The translations under genes were made by a program, and so were the position numbers. Positions 48,673 to 61,310 of a stretch of 64,000 nucleotides of DNA are shown here, piece by piece. Source of the stretch: Antilocapra americana (Eukaryota; Chordata; Mammalia; Artiodactyla; Antilocapridae); NCBI GenBank assembly GCA_007570785.1, contig ML660777.1:2745845-2809844 (forward strand), given 5' to 3'. The first letter of the stretch is position 1, and each line of letters starts with the position of its first letter. The notes beneath the pieces are model-generated. The model saw only the letters and a program-made list of their open reading frames with translations. It had not been told where the DNA came from and did not search any database.

Positions 48673-49345
48673 TTATTGCAGATGGTGACTGCAGCCATGA
48701 AATTAAAAGATCTTTGATTGCAAAAAAAAAAAGGTATGACAAACTTAGACAGCATATTAAAAAGCAGAGACAGATTTTCTTTTCTTGGGCACCAAAATCA
48801 CTGCAGACTGTGACTGCAGCCATGAAATTAACAGATGCTTGCTCCTTGGAAGAAAAGCTATGACAAACCTAGACTGCATATTAAACATCAGAGACATTAC
48901 TTTGTCAACAAATGTCTGTCTAATCAAAGCTATGGTTTTTCCAGTAGTCATGTATAGATGTGAGAGTTGGACCATAAAGAAAGCTGAGTGCCGAAGAATT
49001 GATGCTTTGAAGTGTGGTGTTGGAGAAGACTGCAAGGAGATCAAACCAATCAACCGTGAATATTCATTGGAAGGACTGATGCTGAAGCTGAAACTCCAAT
49101 ACTTTGGCTACCTGATGTGAAGAACTGACTCATTAGAAAACACCCTGATACTGGAAAAGACTGAAGGCAGGAGGTGAAGGGGATGACAGAGGATGAGATG
49201 GTTGAATGTCATCACTGACTCGATGGACATGAGTTTGAGCAAACTCCGGGAATTGGTGATGGACAGGGAAGCTTGGCGTGCTGCAGTCCATGGGGTCACA
49301 AAGAGTCAGACACGACTGAGTGACTGAACTGACCTGAGCTCCATA
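48673..49345 (+). mobile_element. BovB LINE 3' part with internal duplication
   Basis: BovB sequence in which about 105 bp (GCAG..GTGACTGCAGCCATGAAATT onward) occur twice, at 48675-48775 and from 48803. Between the copies the sequence jumps back from CAGAGACAG to TTTTCTTTTCTTGGGCACCA. It ends with the normal terminus and ACTGAACTGACC. Confidence 0.85.
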
Positions 49346-49687
49346 GTTCTCCTCAGTATGCTCTTGCTCTCCTATATCCTTTCCTCAGTGAGTGAATAAG
49401 CACAACCACATTTTTGTTGGTTGTAAATGTGTATGTAACCCCCAACTCATAAGCTCCAGCTCAAACCTCTCTTCAGATAACCAGGCTCATGTGTGCAACC
49501 ATCTAATAGAAATCTATCCCAAAACAAATCAATCAATGAACCAACAAAAACATCCTGTTACCATCTTCTACTTTTCAGTCAACATAGCAAAGTGAGAATG
49601 ACCAAGTCTCTCTCCTTGAAACTCTTCTCAAATAAAAAATATATTCCATTGATCCTTCTTTCTCCTACTGTAGACAACCCTTTCAAT

Positions 49688-49938
49688 ATTCTTTTTTTTT
49701 TTTTTGAACTTTCTCTTTTATCTTTTCTTTTTTAAACATTTATTTATTTGGCTGCACCGGGTCTTCGTTGCAGCGCTTGGAATCTCCCATCTTCGTTATG
49801 GCTGCGGGATCTTCAGTTGTGGCATATGAACTCTTGGTTGCAGCAGGTGGGATCTAGTTCCCTGACCAGGGATCAATCCGAGGCCCCCTGCATTAGGAAT
49901 GTGGAGTTTTAGCCTCAGGACCACCAGGGAAGTCCCCC
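49688..49938 (-). mobile_element. CHR-type (tRNA-Glu-derived) cetartiodactyl SINE
   Basis: Reverse copy: T-rich tail, TTTATTTATTTGGCTGCACC, GGGTCTTCGTTGCAGC, CTAGTTCCCTGACCAGGGAT and GGACCACCAGGGAAGTCCCC. This is the older SINE family shared with whales and pigs' relatives, distinct from Bov-tA. Confidence 0.85.
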
Positions 49939-50114
49939 TTCCTCCATTTTTATCAGTTTTTTCCCATAGAAGCCTTCTGCAATACTGCACAAACCAGTTT
50001 TCCTGCTCCAGTCCTCATACCTGTTCTGCTCTGAGCAAGCCTCCAAACTCACAAGGCTGATCGAGATCATCTTCCTGTATAAAATCTCTCAGCTACATTC
50101 TGTTGTGGATTTCT

Positions 50115-50930
50115 TTTCTTTTTCTTTTTTTATTTCTTTCTCTCTTTTTTTGTTATTTTATTTATTTTCTTCACATTATCGTGTTGGTTTTGCCATACAC
50201 TGACATGAATCCGCCATGGGTATACGTGTGTTCCCCTTCCAGAATCCCCCTCCCACCTCCCTCCTGATTCCATCCCTCTAGGTCATCCTGATGCAACAGC
50301 TCTGAGCACCCTGTATCAAGCATCAAACCTGGGCTGGCGATTGATTTCACATATGATAATTTACATGTTTCAATGCCGTTCTCCCATATCATCCCACCCT
50401 TGCCCTCTCCCATAGAGTCCAAAAGACTGTTCTATACATCTGCGTCTCTTTTGCTGTCTCGCATACAGGGTTATCATTACCATCTTTCTAAATTCCATAT
50501 ATATGCATTAGTATACTGTATTGTTGTTTTTCCTTCTGCACAACAAAGGAAACTAAAAGCTAGGTGAAAAGGCAGCCTTCTGAATGGGAGAAAATAATAG
50601 CAAACAATGCAATGGACAAACAATTAATCTAAAAAATATACAAGCAACTCCTGCAGCTCAATTCCAAAAAAATAAATGACCCAATCAAAAAGTGGGCCAA
50701 AGAACTAAACAGACATTTCTCTAAAGAAGACATAAAAATGACTAACAAACACATGAAAAGATGCTCAACATCACTCATTATCAGAGAAATGCAAATCAAA
50801 ACCACAATAAGGTACCACTTTACACCAGTCTGAATGGCTGCCATCCAAAAGTCTACAAGCAATAAATGCTGGAGAAGATGTGGAGAAAAGGGAACCCTCT
50901 TACACTGTTGGTGGGATTGGCTTCCCTGCC
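50115..50930 (-). mobile_element. Bovine-type L1 with 5' inversion
   Basis: 50160-50538 is L1 3' UTR in reverse orientation preceded by a T-rich tail (50105-50160). 50539-50930 is ORF2 C-terminal sequence in forward orientation, from GAATGGGAGAAAATAATAGC to CTCTTACACTGTTGGTGGGA. The head-to-head layout is the twin-priming product of a minus-strand insertion. I could not define a target duplication. Confidence 0.85.
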
Positions 50931-52439
50931 CCAATAAGCCTCACTAGTTTCAACTAATCCTTTGAGATCAGTTTAAGCATTACTTTTGGGGAAAATTAAG
51001 CTATATGTTCCTGCACTGGATTAGCAAAGAATCTTTTACACACTTCTAGTTTAGCCTTTTAAAATATTTTTAAAATTATTCTATCAACATGTATTCAGAT
51101 CATACTGTGTACTCATCATGCAGTGTCATTTTTTTCTAAGCACAAGGAGTCTCCACATTGAGAAAGACAAAACAAGAGTTCCTATTCTCATACACCATAC
51201 CATCTCAGTGGAAGATGGAAGGCAGTGATGACTTCTCAGTGGAAGGCAGTGATAACTTTCTTAATGAAAATAAAATAATAAAGAATGGGCTCTGGAATCA
51301 TTTGGAAAAGAAGTCATTTAAACCTAGGTGGCTGAAAAGGTTTTTCTGAGAAGTTAATATTTAAGCTTGGTGAGATCTAAATGTTATGACATATCCAGCC
51401 AAGTAAATATCTGATGGAAGATCATTTAAGGCAAAAAGAAAGAACAGTTCAGGTTAAGGTCCCTGGGATAACGATTTTAGAACATTTGAAAAGCGAAATG
51501 AAGATGTGGGTGGCCAGGTAGGGTTTTTGTTTTGTTTTGTTTTGTTTTGCATTTCATCCCCCAAAGGCTCTGCAACCTAAGTAGTGCAATCATAATTGAG
51601 GTATAAGAGAAGGTTGCAAATTTTATGCAGTCACAAATGATAGACTAGGAAATACTAAAATCAGAATTAAAACAGATCTTTTTGAATCCAAAACCATATG
51701 TTCTTTTCCACCTACAATGTAATAAATGTTATACTGTGAAAAAGAAATATTCAAACCCCATAGGATGAGACTATACAACTTCTTGGACAGTTAGATTTAA
51801 GTATGGGATGGTGGAGTGCTCCATTCTCAAATGAATTACATCAAGACCAGATAAATTTGTGGAGAAAAATATCATCTCTTCATTTGAAATTGCCAGAATT
51901 CTAATACCCACTCTGTGTTTCTAGTATAATACAGAGAATTACAACTTTTTGTTTTTTGTTATCAAATGATAAGACAGTGCTAACTGTAGGAAAACATGGG
52001 ATAAGGTCAACAATTGCAAATCTAGCAATGTCTCCCTTTGGTACTTCTATGCGAGAGGGAAGGGAAAGGGCTGTCTGTTGAAGACATCACAAAACACTTT
52101 TTACCCTATTGATTTTCTTATGGAAAAAGTCAGTAGTGAACACAATATTCTGATTCTCCTGGACCTCTGTTAAACCATGACCATGACCAGTGAAGTCCCT
52201 CAGGGGCTGTCTTGGCACACAGAATCCTTCGTAGTGACAGAAACATCCAACTTCTGAACAGACCATGGCTTTGATTGTTCTCCTGCTTTCCATACCCTTT
52301 TCCTCCCTTCCTCTCAAATCAAACCCAGCCAACAATAGAGGCTCTGATCAAATCAGAACTTTCTCCAGGAAGCCATACCCGACCTCTCCCTGCATCCTTG
52401 GCAGACAATGATTTCAAATTAAACATTTCTTAACCATCA
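50931..52439. other. ADGB intron, nothing recognised
   Basis: Holds only the TTTTG microsatellite at 51524. Open frames at 51158 and 52087 have no recognisable product. Confidence 0.5.
51524..51549. repeat. (TTTTG)n microsatellite
   Basis: Five TTTTG units; probably the complement of a SINE/LINE tail, though no body is recognisable beside it. Confidence 0.9.
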
Positions 52440-52865
52440 CTAACCTCAGATATCCAGACGACACCACCCTTACAGCAGAAAGTGAAGAGGAACTAACAAA
52501 CCTCTTGCTAAAAGTGAAAGAGGAGAGTGAAAAAGTTGGCTTAAGGCTCAACATTAAGAAAACTAAGATCATGGCATCTGGTCCCATCACTTCATGGGAA
52601 ATAGATGGGGAAACAGTGGGAAAAGTGTCAGACTTTATTTTTTAAGGCTCCAAAATCACTGCAGATGGTGATTGCAGCCATGAAATCAAAAGACGCCTAC
52701 TCCTTGGAAGGAAAGTTATGGCCAACCTGGATAGCATATTGAAAAGCAGAGACATTACTTTGCCAACAAAGTCGTCTAGTCAAGGCTATGGTTTTTCCAG
52801 TAGTCATGTGTGGATGTGAGAGTTGGACAGTGAAAAAGGCTGAGTGCCAAAGAACTGATGCTTTT
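52440..52865 (+). mobile_element. BovB LINE, upstream part of a copy split by L1
   Basis: This BovB RT/3' region on the plus strand starts near the YADD-equivalent site (here changed to a Pro/Asp-type codon run, ATCCAGACGAC). It reads to AAAGAACTGATGC, where an L1 interrupts it. It resumes at 55904. Confidence 0.9.
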
Positions 52866-55800
52866 TATTTTTTTATTGGTTTTGCCATACAATGACATGA
52901 TATCGCCATGGGTGTACATATGTTCCCCCTCCAGAACCCCTCTGCCTCCCTCCCGACTCCCTCCCCCCGGGAAATCTCGGTGCAGCAGCCCCGAGCATCA
53001 ATCCTGGGCTGGCGATTGATTTCACATATGATAATTAACATGTTTCAATGCCATTCTCCCATATCATCCCACCCCTGCCCTCATCCACAGAGTCCACTAG
53101 TCTGTTCTATACGTCTGCATTCCTTTTGCTGTCTCGCATGCTGGGTTCTCGTTACCATCTTTCTAAATTCCATATATATGTGTTAGTATACTGTATTGTT
53201 CTTTTTCCTTCTGGCTTACTTCACTCTGGATAATAGGCTCCAGTTCTGTCCACCTGAGTAGAACTGATTCAAATGAATTTTTTTTAATGTTGAGTAATAT
53301 TCCATTGTGTATATGTACCACAGCTTTCTTATCCATTCGTCAGTTGATGGGCATCTAGGTTGCTTCCATGTCCTGGCTATTGTAAACAATGCAGTGATGA
53401 ACATTGGGGTACACGTGGCTCTTTCAATTCTGGTTTCCTCGGGGTATGTGCCCAGCAGTGGGATTGCTGGGTCATATGGCAGGTCTATTTGCAGTGTTTT
53501 AAAGAACCTCCATACTGTTTTCCATAGTGGCTGTACTAGTTTGCATTCCCACCAACAGTGTAAGAGGGTTCCCTTTTCTCCACATCTTCTCCAGCATTTA
53601 TTGCTCGTAGACTTTTGGATGGCAGCCATTCTGACTGGTGTAAAGTGGTACCTCATTGTGGTTTTGATTTGCATTTCTTTGATAATGAGTGATGTTGAGC
53701 ATCTTTTCATGTGTTTGTTAGCCATTTTTATGTCTTCTTTGGAGAAATGTCTGTTAAGTTCTTTGGCCCACTTTTTGATTGGGTCGTTTATTTTCCTAGA
53801 ATGGAGCTGCAGGAGTTGCTTGTATATTTTTGAGATTAATTGTTTGTCCGTTGCTTCATTGGCTATTGTTTTCTCCCATTCTGAAGGCTGTCTTTTCACC
53901 TTGCTTATAGTTTCCTTTGTTGTGCAAAAGCTTTTAATTTTAATTAGGTCCCATTTGTTTATTTGTGTTTTTATTTCCAATATTCTGGGAGGTGGGTCAT
54001 GGAGTATCCTGCTTTGGGTTATGGCAGAGAGTGTTTTTTTTGCCTATGTTATCCTCTAGGAGTTTTATAGTTTCTGGTCTTATGCTTAAATCTTTGATCC
54101 ATTTTGAGTTTATCTTTGTGTATGGTGTTAGAAAGTGTTCCAGTTTCATTCTTTTACAAGTGGCTGTCCAGTTTTCCCAGCACCACTTGTTAAAGAGGTT
54201 GTCTTTTCTCCATTGTATATTCTTGCCTCCTTTGTCAAAGATAAAGTGTCCATAGATGCGTGGATTTATCTCTGGGCTTTCTATTTTGTTCCATTGATCT
54301 ATATTTCTGTCTTTGTGCCAGTACCATACTGTCTTAATGACTGTGGATTTGTAGTATAGCCTAAAGTCAGGTAGGTTGATTCCTCCAGTTCCATTCTTCT
54401 TTCTCAAGATTGCTTTGGCTATACGAGGTTTTTTGTATTTCCATACAAATTGTGAAATTATTTGTTCTAATTCTCTGAAAAAGACCTCTGGTAGCTTGAT
54501 AGGAATTGCATTGAATCTATAGATTGCTTTGGGTAGTATACTCATTTTCACTATATTGATTCTTCCAATCCACGAACACGGCATATTTCTCCATCTATTT
54601 GTGTCCTCTTTGATTTCTTTCATCAGTGTTTTATAGTTTTCTATATACAAGTCTTTTGTTTCTTTAGGTAGAAATATTCCTAAGTATTTTATTCTTTTTG
54701 TTTTGATGGTGAATGGAATTGTTTCCTTAATTTCTCTTTCTGTTTTCTCATTGTTAGTGTATAGGAATGCCAGGGATTTCTGTGTGTTGATTTTGTATCC
54801 TGAAACTTTGCTATATTCACTGATTAGCTCTAGTAATTTTCTGGTAGAGTCTTTAGGGTTTTCTATGTAGAGGATCATGTCGTCTGCAAACAGAGAGAGT
54901 TTTACTTCTTCTTTTCCAATCTGGATTCCTTTAAGTTCTTTATCTGCTCTGATTGCTGTGGCCAAGACTTCCAAACCTATGTTGAATAGTAGTGGTGAGA
55001 GTGGGCACCCTTGTCTTGTTCCTGACTTCAGGGGAAATGCTTTCAGTTTTTCACCATTGAGGATAATGTTTGCTGTGGGTTTGTCATATATAGCTTTTAT
55101 TATGTTGAGGTATGTTCCTTCTAGTCCTGCTTTTCGGTGGGTTTTTATTATAAATGGATGTTGAATTTTGTCAAAGGCTTTCTCTGCATCTATTGAGATA
55201 ATCATGTGATTTTTATTTTTCAATTTGTTAATGTGGTGTATTACATTGATTGATTTGCGAATATTGAAGAATCCTTGCATCCCTGGGATAAAGCCTACTT
55301 GATCATGATGTATGATTTTTTTAATGTGTTGTTGGATTCTATTTGCTACAATTTTGTTAAGGACTTTTGCATCTATGTTCATCAGTGATATTGGCCTGTA
55401 GTTTTATTTTTTTGTGGCATCTTTGTCGGGTTTTGGAATTAGGGTGATGGTGGCCTCATAGAATGAGTTTGGAAGTTTACCTTCCTCTGCAGTTTTCTGG
55501 AAGAGTTTGAGTAGAGTAGGTGTTAGCTCTTCTCTAAATTTTTGGTAGAATTCAGCTGTGAAGCCATCTGGTCCAGGGCTTTTATTTTTTGGAAGATTTC
55601 TGATTACGGTTTCAATTTCTGTGCTTGTGATGGGTCTATTAATATTATCTATCTCTTCCTGGTTTAGTCTTGGAAAGTTGTACTTTTCTAGGAGTTTGTC
55701 CATTTCATCCAGGTTGTCCAGTTTATTTGCATATAGTTGCTGATAATAGTCTCTTATGATCCTTTGTATTTCTGTGTTTTCTGTTGTGATCTCTCCATTT

Positions 55801-55885
55801 TCATTTCTAATTCTGTTGATTTGGTTCTTCTCCCTTTGTTTCTTGATGAGTCTGGCTAATGGTTTGTCAATTTTATTTATCTTCT
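52866..55885 (-). mobile_element. Bovine-type L1, 5'-truncated, 3.0 kb
   Basis: The L1 lies in minus orientation, with a T-rich poly(A) complement at 52862-52875 and an 18-bp duplication CAAAGAACTGATGCTTTT at 52848-52865 and 55886-55903. It starts within ORF2 before the reverse-transcriptase domain ([16 protein letters not shown]). It keeps the RT core, including FADDMILY, and the C-terminal Cys/Trp region ([17 protein letters not shown]). It is inactivated by a GAA-to-TAA nonsense in the segment before NYRPISL, near 55402, by a frameshift near 53980-54000, and by later lesions. ORF1 and the 5' UTR are absent. The low number of lesions suggests a fairly young copy. Confidence 0.95.
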
Positions 55886-55903
55886 CAAAGAACTGATGCT
55901 TTT

Positions 55904-56268
55904 GAACTGTAGTGTTGGAGAAGACTCCTGAGAGTCCCTTGGACTGCAAGGAGATCCAACAAAGGAGATCCTAAAGGAGATCAGTCCTGAGTGTTCAATG
56001 GAAGGACTGATGTTGGAGCTGAAATTCCCATACATTGGCCACCTCATGCGAAGAGTTGACCCATTGGAAAATACCTTGATGCTGGGAAGGACTGGGAACA
56101 GGAGCAGAAGGGGAAGACAGAGGATGCAATGGCTGCATGGCATCACCGACTTGATGAACATGGGTTTGGGTGGACTCCGGGAGTTGGTGATGGACAGGGA
56201 GGCCTAGCATGCTGTGGTTCATGGGGGTCAGAGAGTCGGACAAGACTGAGTGACTGAACTGAATAACT
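55904..56268 (+). mobile_element. BovB LINE 3' end, downstream part of split copy
   Basis: The element resumes directly after the second L1 duplication copy and runs to the conserved BovB terminus (GAGTCGGACAAGACTGAGTG followed by a short ACTGAACTGAAT tail). Confidence 0.92.
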
Positions 56269-58300
56269 GAACAATCATTATAACAGTTCCATGACATTCT
56301 TTTCATTTAAAATTATACACATATATACACATGAATTAACTTTGTGATTTTATAGTGTAATTAAAATTTTAAATTATATGAATAATGTGGCAGAATATTC
56401 ATAATAAAAAATCCTACACTTTATGACATAAATCAAAGACAGTACATATCTTTTACTTTTTGATTATATTTAGAAGTAAAATGATAAACTTGAACATCTG
56501 AGTCAGTCTCACTTATTTGTTTAGATTTTTCTCTGTTTCCAAAGGTTTATTATTAGCTATCATACATATTTCTATATAATATTAAATAATCTAGTGATAT
56601 GTATTAAGAGAAAGAAGCTAGCACTAATTGTGTCTCTACCATACATCAGCTACTTTTTCCAGTACTCTCAACTTTTCAGTCCCCAGAATAGCCATATAAG
56701 ATAGGTAATTTTTTACCCCTATTTTACTTATGGAAACTCTGGGCACCCACTATTATATTACCTGTAAAATTAACATAGCTTGAAGTAGGAAGTATAAAAA
56801 TGTAAATCTAGATATACAGTTCTGAATCCAACGCTCAAGCTTTCCTTCCCTATATCATTTTCATAGACATTTTATAAGCAATCATATACTCATGCAAATT
56901 GAGCATCTAAAATACTGCAATTTTTAAATTTAGTTATTAAACTGGTCTTATAACCATAAAAGTATATGAACATTGTTTTCAATTTTCATGCATAATTTCA
57001 CTATATGATTCTAGCAAGAGACTATTCACAATTTTTAATTTAATAATTTTCTAGTCAAGAATTATTTTGATCTTCTGTTTCTTTATCACCCTCTGATAGA
57101 TGCCTGATGTTTCCATGTCTCTGGTATCTTTATTGCAGGGAAAATTGTAAGTATTCCATCAACACTGAAGATAAAAAATTAGTAAAGTCCATGTTTATAA
57201 ATCCCACCCTCTCTCTACTTCTTCTTACTAACATTGACCATATTATGCCAATAACTATTCTCTTAGTCTACGCTCCTAATTTTTCCCTACAAATATTTTT
57301 ATTTGAACTAAGCAATAGGTAGCTTATCCTGCTGAAAGGATGTTTTAAATGATAGAATCCAAGTGACTAGAACCTGTCTTCAATCTCCTTTAATCTGGAC
57401 CCTGGGAATGCTAGCTTTCTAACATCAAAGATCAGGGATGACCCCAATTGATAACTGTACTGTGGATTTGATCCTGTAAAAATCAGCATTCTTATTAACA
57501 GTATGTTTAGATCTATTGATATAATTATTTTCTATGTACCTCAGTCTGATTAATTTTCAGTGTCAATGGTAATATGGTCAAATTATATGTCTATAACCTT
57601 TATGTATAAAACAAAAGATATTTTTGAAATTTTAAGTAAGCTTTGCATTAAATGCTCTCTCTTTATACACAGGCAAACAATTTTTATATATCTAGACTCA
57701 TATGAGAGAAACACTATGTGCTTTGGCTCCAGAAATATTTAGATTCAAATTTTACATCCAAGTTTAATGTACACAGCTTTAGGGAATTCAACCACAATAA
57801 GCTTCAGTTTTCTCATTTCTAAATATACAACACTGAGCTGATAAGGTCATATAGATGATCAAATAAGATAATCTTTTCAGGACTGTGAGTTTTAACTGGA
57901 ATAACATATTAAAGTGCCTAAGGTCTAATAGGCATTTTAGTGTTATTTATTCCCTAGTATGGGTAGCTAATTAAAAGTTGCTTTCATTTTTCTGTACTGA
58001 ATAAATGTATGAGTATTAAGGGGTCACCTGTAAATATTTTACCATAGTAAATTATTAACATTGTTTTAGTATTTGTAATTCAGATATTTAAGGATTAAAT
58101 TTATTATATATAAGGAAATAGAATTAATCCTGCAATTCTCAATAAATTTTATATAATACCATAACATATTATTTTCCAAACATTTTATAAAATGTGGCAA
58201 TTTTTGAAATTTTCTTTAAGACTAGGAATATTTTAGTTAAATAAACTTTATTGGGGAAGAAACAAAAAAAATATATGTGTAATTTACTGGTCAAACATAC
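56269..58300. other. ADGB intron, mostly unrecognised
   Basis: One probable MIR (56620) and a possible second near 57700-57910; the rest is AT-rich unique-looking DNA. Confidence 0.5.
56620..56745 (-). repeat. MIR-like SINE
   Basis: GCACTAATTGTGTCTCTACC, CCAGAATAGCCATATAAGAT and CCCTATTTTACTTATGGAAA. Confidence 0.5.
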
Positions 58301-58387
58301 TGGAGAGAAATGACTTCTGGTAACCAACCCGTGAGTGCATGAATCACTGTGAACTCTCCCAGTTCTCTCCTCTCTGCCACATGGATG
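58301..58387 (-). CDS. ADGB: ADGB exon: calpain-like core, HALTGW segment
   Basis: This 87-nt exon lies between a CTTTTTCAG acceptor and an A|GTATGT donor. Its first base completes an Asp codon from the previous exon. It then encodes IHVAERRELGEF, VIHALTGWLPEVISL, and the first two bases of a His codon. The EFT..ALTGW stretch lines up with the calpain EDFTGGxxEWYEL region, just before the domain that carries the catalytic His in active calpains. It is well conserved with human androglobin. A 13-kb intron, the largest here, separates it from the next exon at 45259. Confidence 0.95.
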
Positions 58388-58489
58388 CTGAAAAAGCAAA
58401 AACACAATAATACAGTCAATAACATTTGAAAACTGGGAGAGGTCTATAAAAGACAGGAATCTCTAACAAGCAGTGATAAAAGAATAAAT

Positions 58490-58699
58490 GGGGCTCCCCA
58501 GATGGCTTAGTGGTAAAGAATCTGCCTGCTAAAGCAGGAGAAGTAGGAGATTCAGTTCAATCCCTGGGTCAGGAAGATCCCCTGGAGTGGAAATGGCAAC
58601 CCACTTAAGTATTCTTTCCTGGAAAATTCCATGGACAGGGGAGTCTGGTGAGCTGCAGTCCATGGGGTCACAAAGAGTCAGACACGACTGAGAGAGCAC
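58490..58699 (+). mobile_element. Bov-tA SINE with (CA)n tail
   Basis: GGGGCTCCCCAGATGGCTTA to CACGACTGAGAGAGCACACA. It ends in a short CA repeat. It lies about 100 bp upstream of the ADGB exon at 58387. Confidence 0.9.
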
Positions 58700-58810
58700 A
58701 CACACACACGATAAGAATAAATGTAGGGGTCCCACTGGTTATAAATGACGGCCTAAGAATATACTTTTCCAACAATCAGATGACTAGTTTTGATAAGGCA
58801 TTTAAATCGA

Positions 58811-58924
58811 TCCCTGATAGCTCAGTTGGCAAAGAATCTGCCTGCAATGAAGGAGACCCTGGTTCAATTCCTGGGTCAGGAAGATCCCCTAGAGAAGGGA
58901 TAGGCTACCCACTCCAGTATTCTT
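58811..58924 (+). mobile_element. Bov-tA SINE, 3'-truncated
   Basis: ATCCCTGATAGCTCAGTTGG to CCACTCCAGTATTCTTG, then directly a second Bov-tA. Confidence 0.85.
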
Positions 58925-58925
58925 G

Positions 58926-59155
58926 GGCTTCCTTTGCAGTTTAGCTGGTAAAGAATCCTCCTGCAATGCAAGAGATCTGGGTTTGATGCCTGGGTTCAAT
59001 GCTTGGGTTGGGAAGATTCCCCTGGAGTAGGGAATGGCTACCCACTTCAGTATTCTGGCCTGGAAAATTCCACAGGAGGAGCCTGGCAGTCTGCAGTCCA
59101 TGCAGTTGCATTGAGTTGGACACCACTAAGCTACTTTCACTTCACTTCACTTCAC
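58926..59155 (+). mobile_element. Bov-tA SINE with (TTCAC)n tail
   Basis: GGCTTCCTTTGCAGTTTAGC to CACCACTAAGCTACTTTCAC, followed by TTCAC units. Confidence 0.9.
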
Positions 59156-59171
59156 TTCATATATATATATA
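59134..59171. repeat. (TTCAC)n then (TA)n
   Basis: Four to five TTCAC units from a Bov-tA tail run into a TATATATATATA run. Confidence 0.9.
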
Positions 59172-60719
59172 GATGATACATAATCTCTTGTGTATATTCA
59201 ACATATTATCATGTTCTTTTAAAAATATGGCAGTGTCTTTTCTCTTTCGAGTTTCAGTAATTATCATAATATTCCTATGAGTCTGTATATTAAGCCAGTC
59301 TCACACATGACAGGACAAGATAGGCATCAGACATTTTTAATAAAATCCTTAGATAAGTTTAGAGAAGCCAGAAATATCCATGCTATCTTGTACAAAAGAG
59401 TGGATCTGCCACTATGGCATAAAGTCAATGAGACTGTGATTGATTAAATATCACTCTTCTTATTTTAATCCTTTGCTTTTAATATTTTTCTGAAGTGATT
59501 AGTCCATTTTCAGTAACACACACAAATGCTGTGTCTATACTTTGCTCAGGAATCAGAGCTTCAGTTCCACCTTATGCCAGTGCTGGTGACTGATGGTATT
59601 GATTGGCATACTTGTTTTTAATTCAGAAAGAAATCTTAGTCACACTCCATCATTTAGAAATTTATATTGGTTTTTTTGTTTGCAGATTATAAACTGTGAT
59701 GTGTCCACATATCTTCAAGATAACAGACTGGAATAGATATTCACAGTCTAACCTCCTCTTTGAATAATCATATTTAGGAGATGACTGTGCAAAGCTCATA
59801 AAAGTAATGCTTTTTCCTCTGCACATATCACAGTGATATTTAAATAACTACTAAATATTAATTTTCAGTGTAGAAAGCTAAAATTCACATTAAGATAGTC
59901 ACTCTCTACTGTAAAATCTGAGAAAAACTTTTGGACAAATATAAATTGGACCACGTAGTGATTTCCACTTCAAGGCCTAAGACCCACCCTACATTAAGTC
60001 TGGTCCTTTATTTATAAGTTGGATTTGTTTGTTTTTCAAAAATAACCATAATGCCATTTCTCAAGTTGCATTGAAATTCTACTGTAGCTTTAAGACAGAT
60101 ACAAATGCCACCCCAATTATCCGGGTCATGCATTTACTGCTTCACTGGCCTGGCTGCTCTCATTCTCAGGATTTCAAGTTAGATCTGAGAATTCGGAACA
60201 TTATTTCCTTTCAAAGATAAACACACATAGTTGCTACCATTTTAAATACTCGGTAGTATTCAGCTATCTAAATGCTCTGAGCTGAGCTTTTTAAAATGAT
60301 TGAAATTAAGGGTTGCAAACTGGGTAACACAAATTCTGGATAGCGAATTGAGGGTTGGTAACAAAAAAGAGAGATGAAGAGGGTGGCAGTAGGAGGGGCT
60401 GTTTTTGTTTGTGTGGCTTTGGGAGAGAAAAGGAAGCTGAGCCAAAAGAAAAACCTCAAAAGAGCAGACCAGGCTTCTGACTGACAGAGCTGTGTATAAT
60501 AATAGAAGGGGAGGGGGCTGAGCTTTGAGCCAGTGGCCTGTAAGAGCAAGTGGGTGTGTTCTGCTGAAAAGGACCTGCTGTGATAAACTGCAGGAGGGGG
60601 AAGGGTAGCAAATTCAAGCTGGTGCATTGTGTCTGAGAATTCTCCCACGATTGGAGACACACATTGCCTTGCCTTGGCAACTCGGGTATCAAACCGTTTT
60701 TGCATCACTCAGGCCAGAA
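59172..60719. other. ADGB intron, nothing recognised
   Basis: A GC-richer, G-rich stretch at 60360-60690 stands out from the AT-rich surroundings. Its minus-strand frames (60268-60708) show no domain. Confidence 0.5.
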
Positions 60720-60910
60720 TAAAGCACTAGTGGTCAAGAATGCGCCTGCCAACGCAGGAGATAGAAGAGATGAGGGTTCAAGCTCTGCCTCAGGAAGATC
60801 CCCTGGAGAAGGAAATGGCAACCCACTCCAGTATTCTTGCCTGGACAGAGAAGCCTGGTGGGTTACAGTCCATAGCGTTGCAAAGTCAAACACAACTGAA
60901 ACAACTTAGC
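60720..60910 (+). mobile_element. Bov-tA SINE
   Basis: AAGCACTAGTGGTCAAGAAT to AACACAACTGAAACAACTTA. The head is slightly shortened. Confidence 0.88.
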
Positions 60911-61198
60911 ACTGGCACAAGGATCAGAATTAGGACCACAGTCTCCAAGTGGAAGCTATGACATGCTTTGCATAGGGTGGTGCAGGAATATAAGACACAA
61001 GCAGATTTCCCAGGAATATTGAAGGAAATGTGATAGTTTTCATTGTGAATGTATAAAAAGGACCAGTGTTACCTAAACCATGAGGAACACATGGACATCC
61101 TTCAGAAGAGATTAGATTTTCAAGATTAGCAAATGATAGCTGCATACACAGAGCCTAAGACTTTAACTGGATTCAGAATACACTGGAATAAGAAACAG

Positions 61199-61310
61199 CA
61201 AGCCGCTCCAGTATTTTTGCCTGGAAAAATCCCAAGGACAGAGAAGCCTGGTGGGCTACAGTCCATGGTGTCGCAAAAGAGTTGGACATGACTTAGCAAC
61301 TAAACAACAA
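61199..61310 (+). mobile_element. Bov-tA SINE, 5'-truncated
   Basis: CAAGCCGCTCCAGTATTTTT to TGGACATGACTTAGCAACTA, followed by a CAA-rich end. Confidence 0.85.

Noticed and set aside
53307..54255. Long plus-strand open frames (up to 250 codons) with hydrophobic stretches
   Set aside because: They are the antisense of the L1 ORF2 at 52866-55885.
60268..60708. 146-codon minus-strand frame in the intron between the first two ADGB exons here
   Set aside because: The neighbouring ADGB exons join perfectly in phase without it and no recognisable domain is seen.
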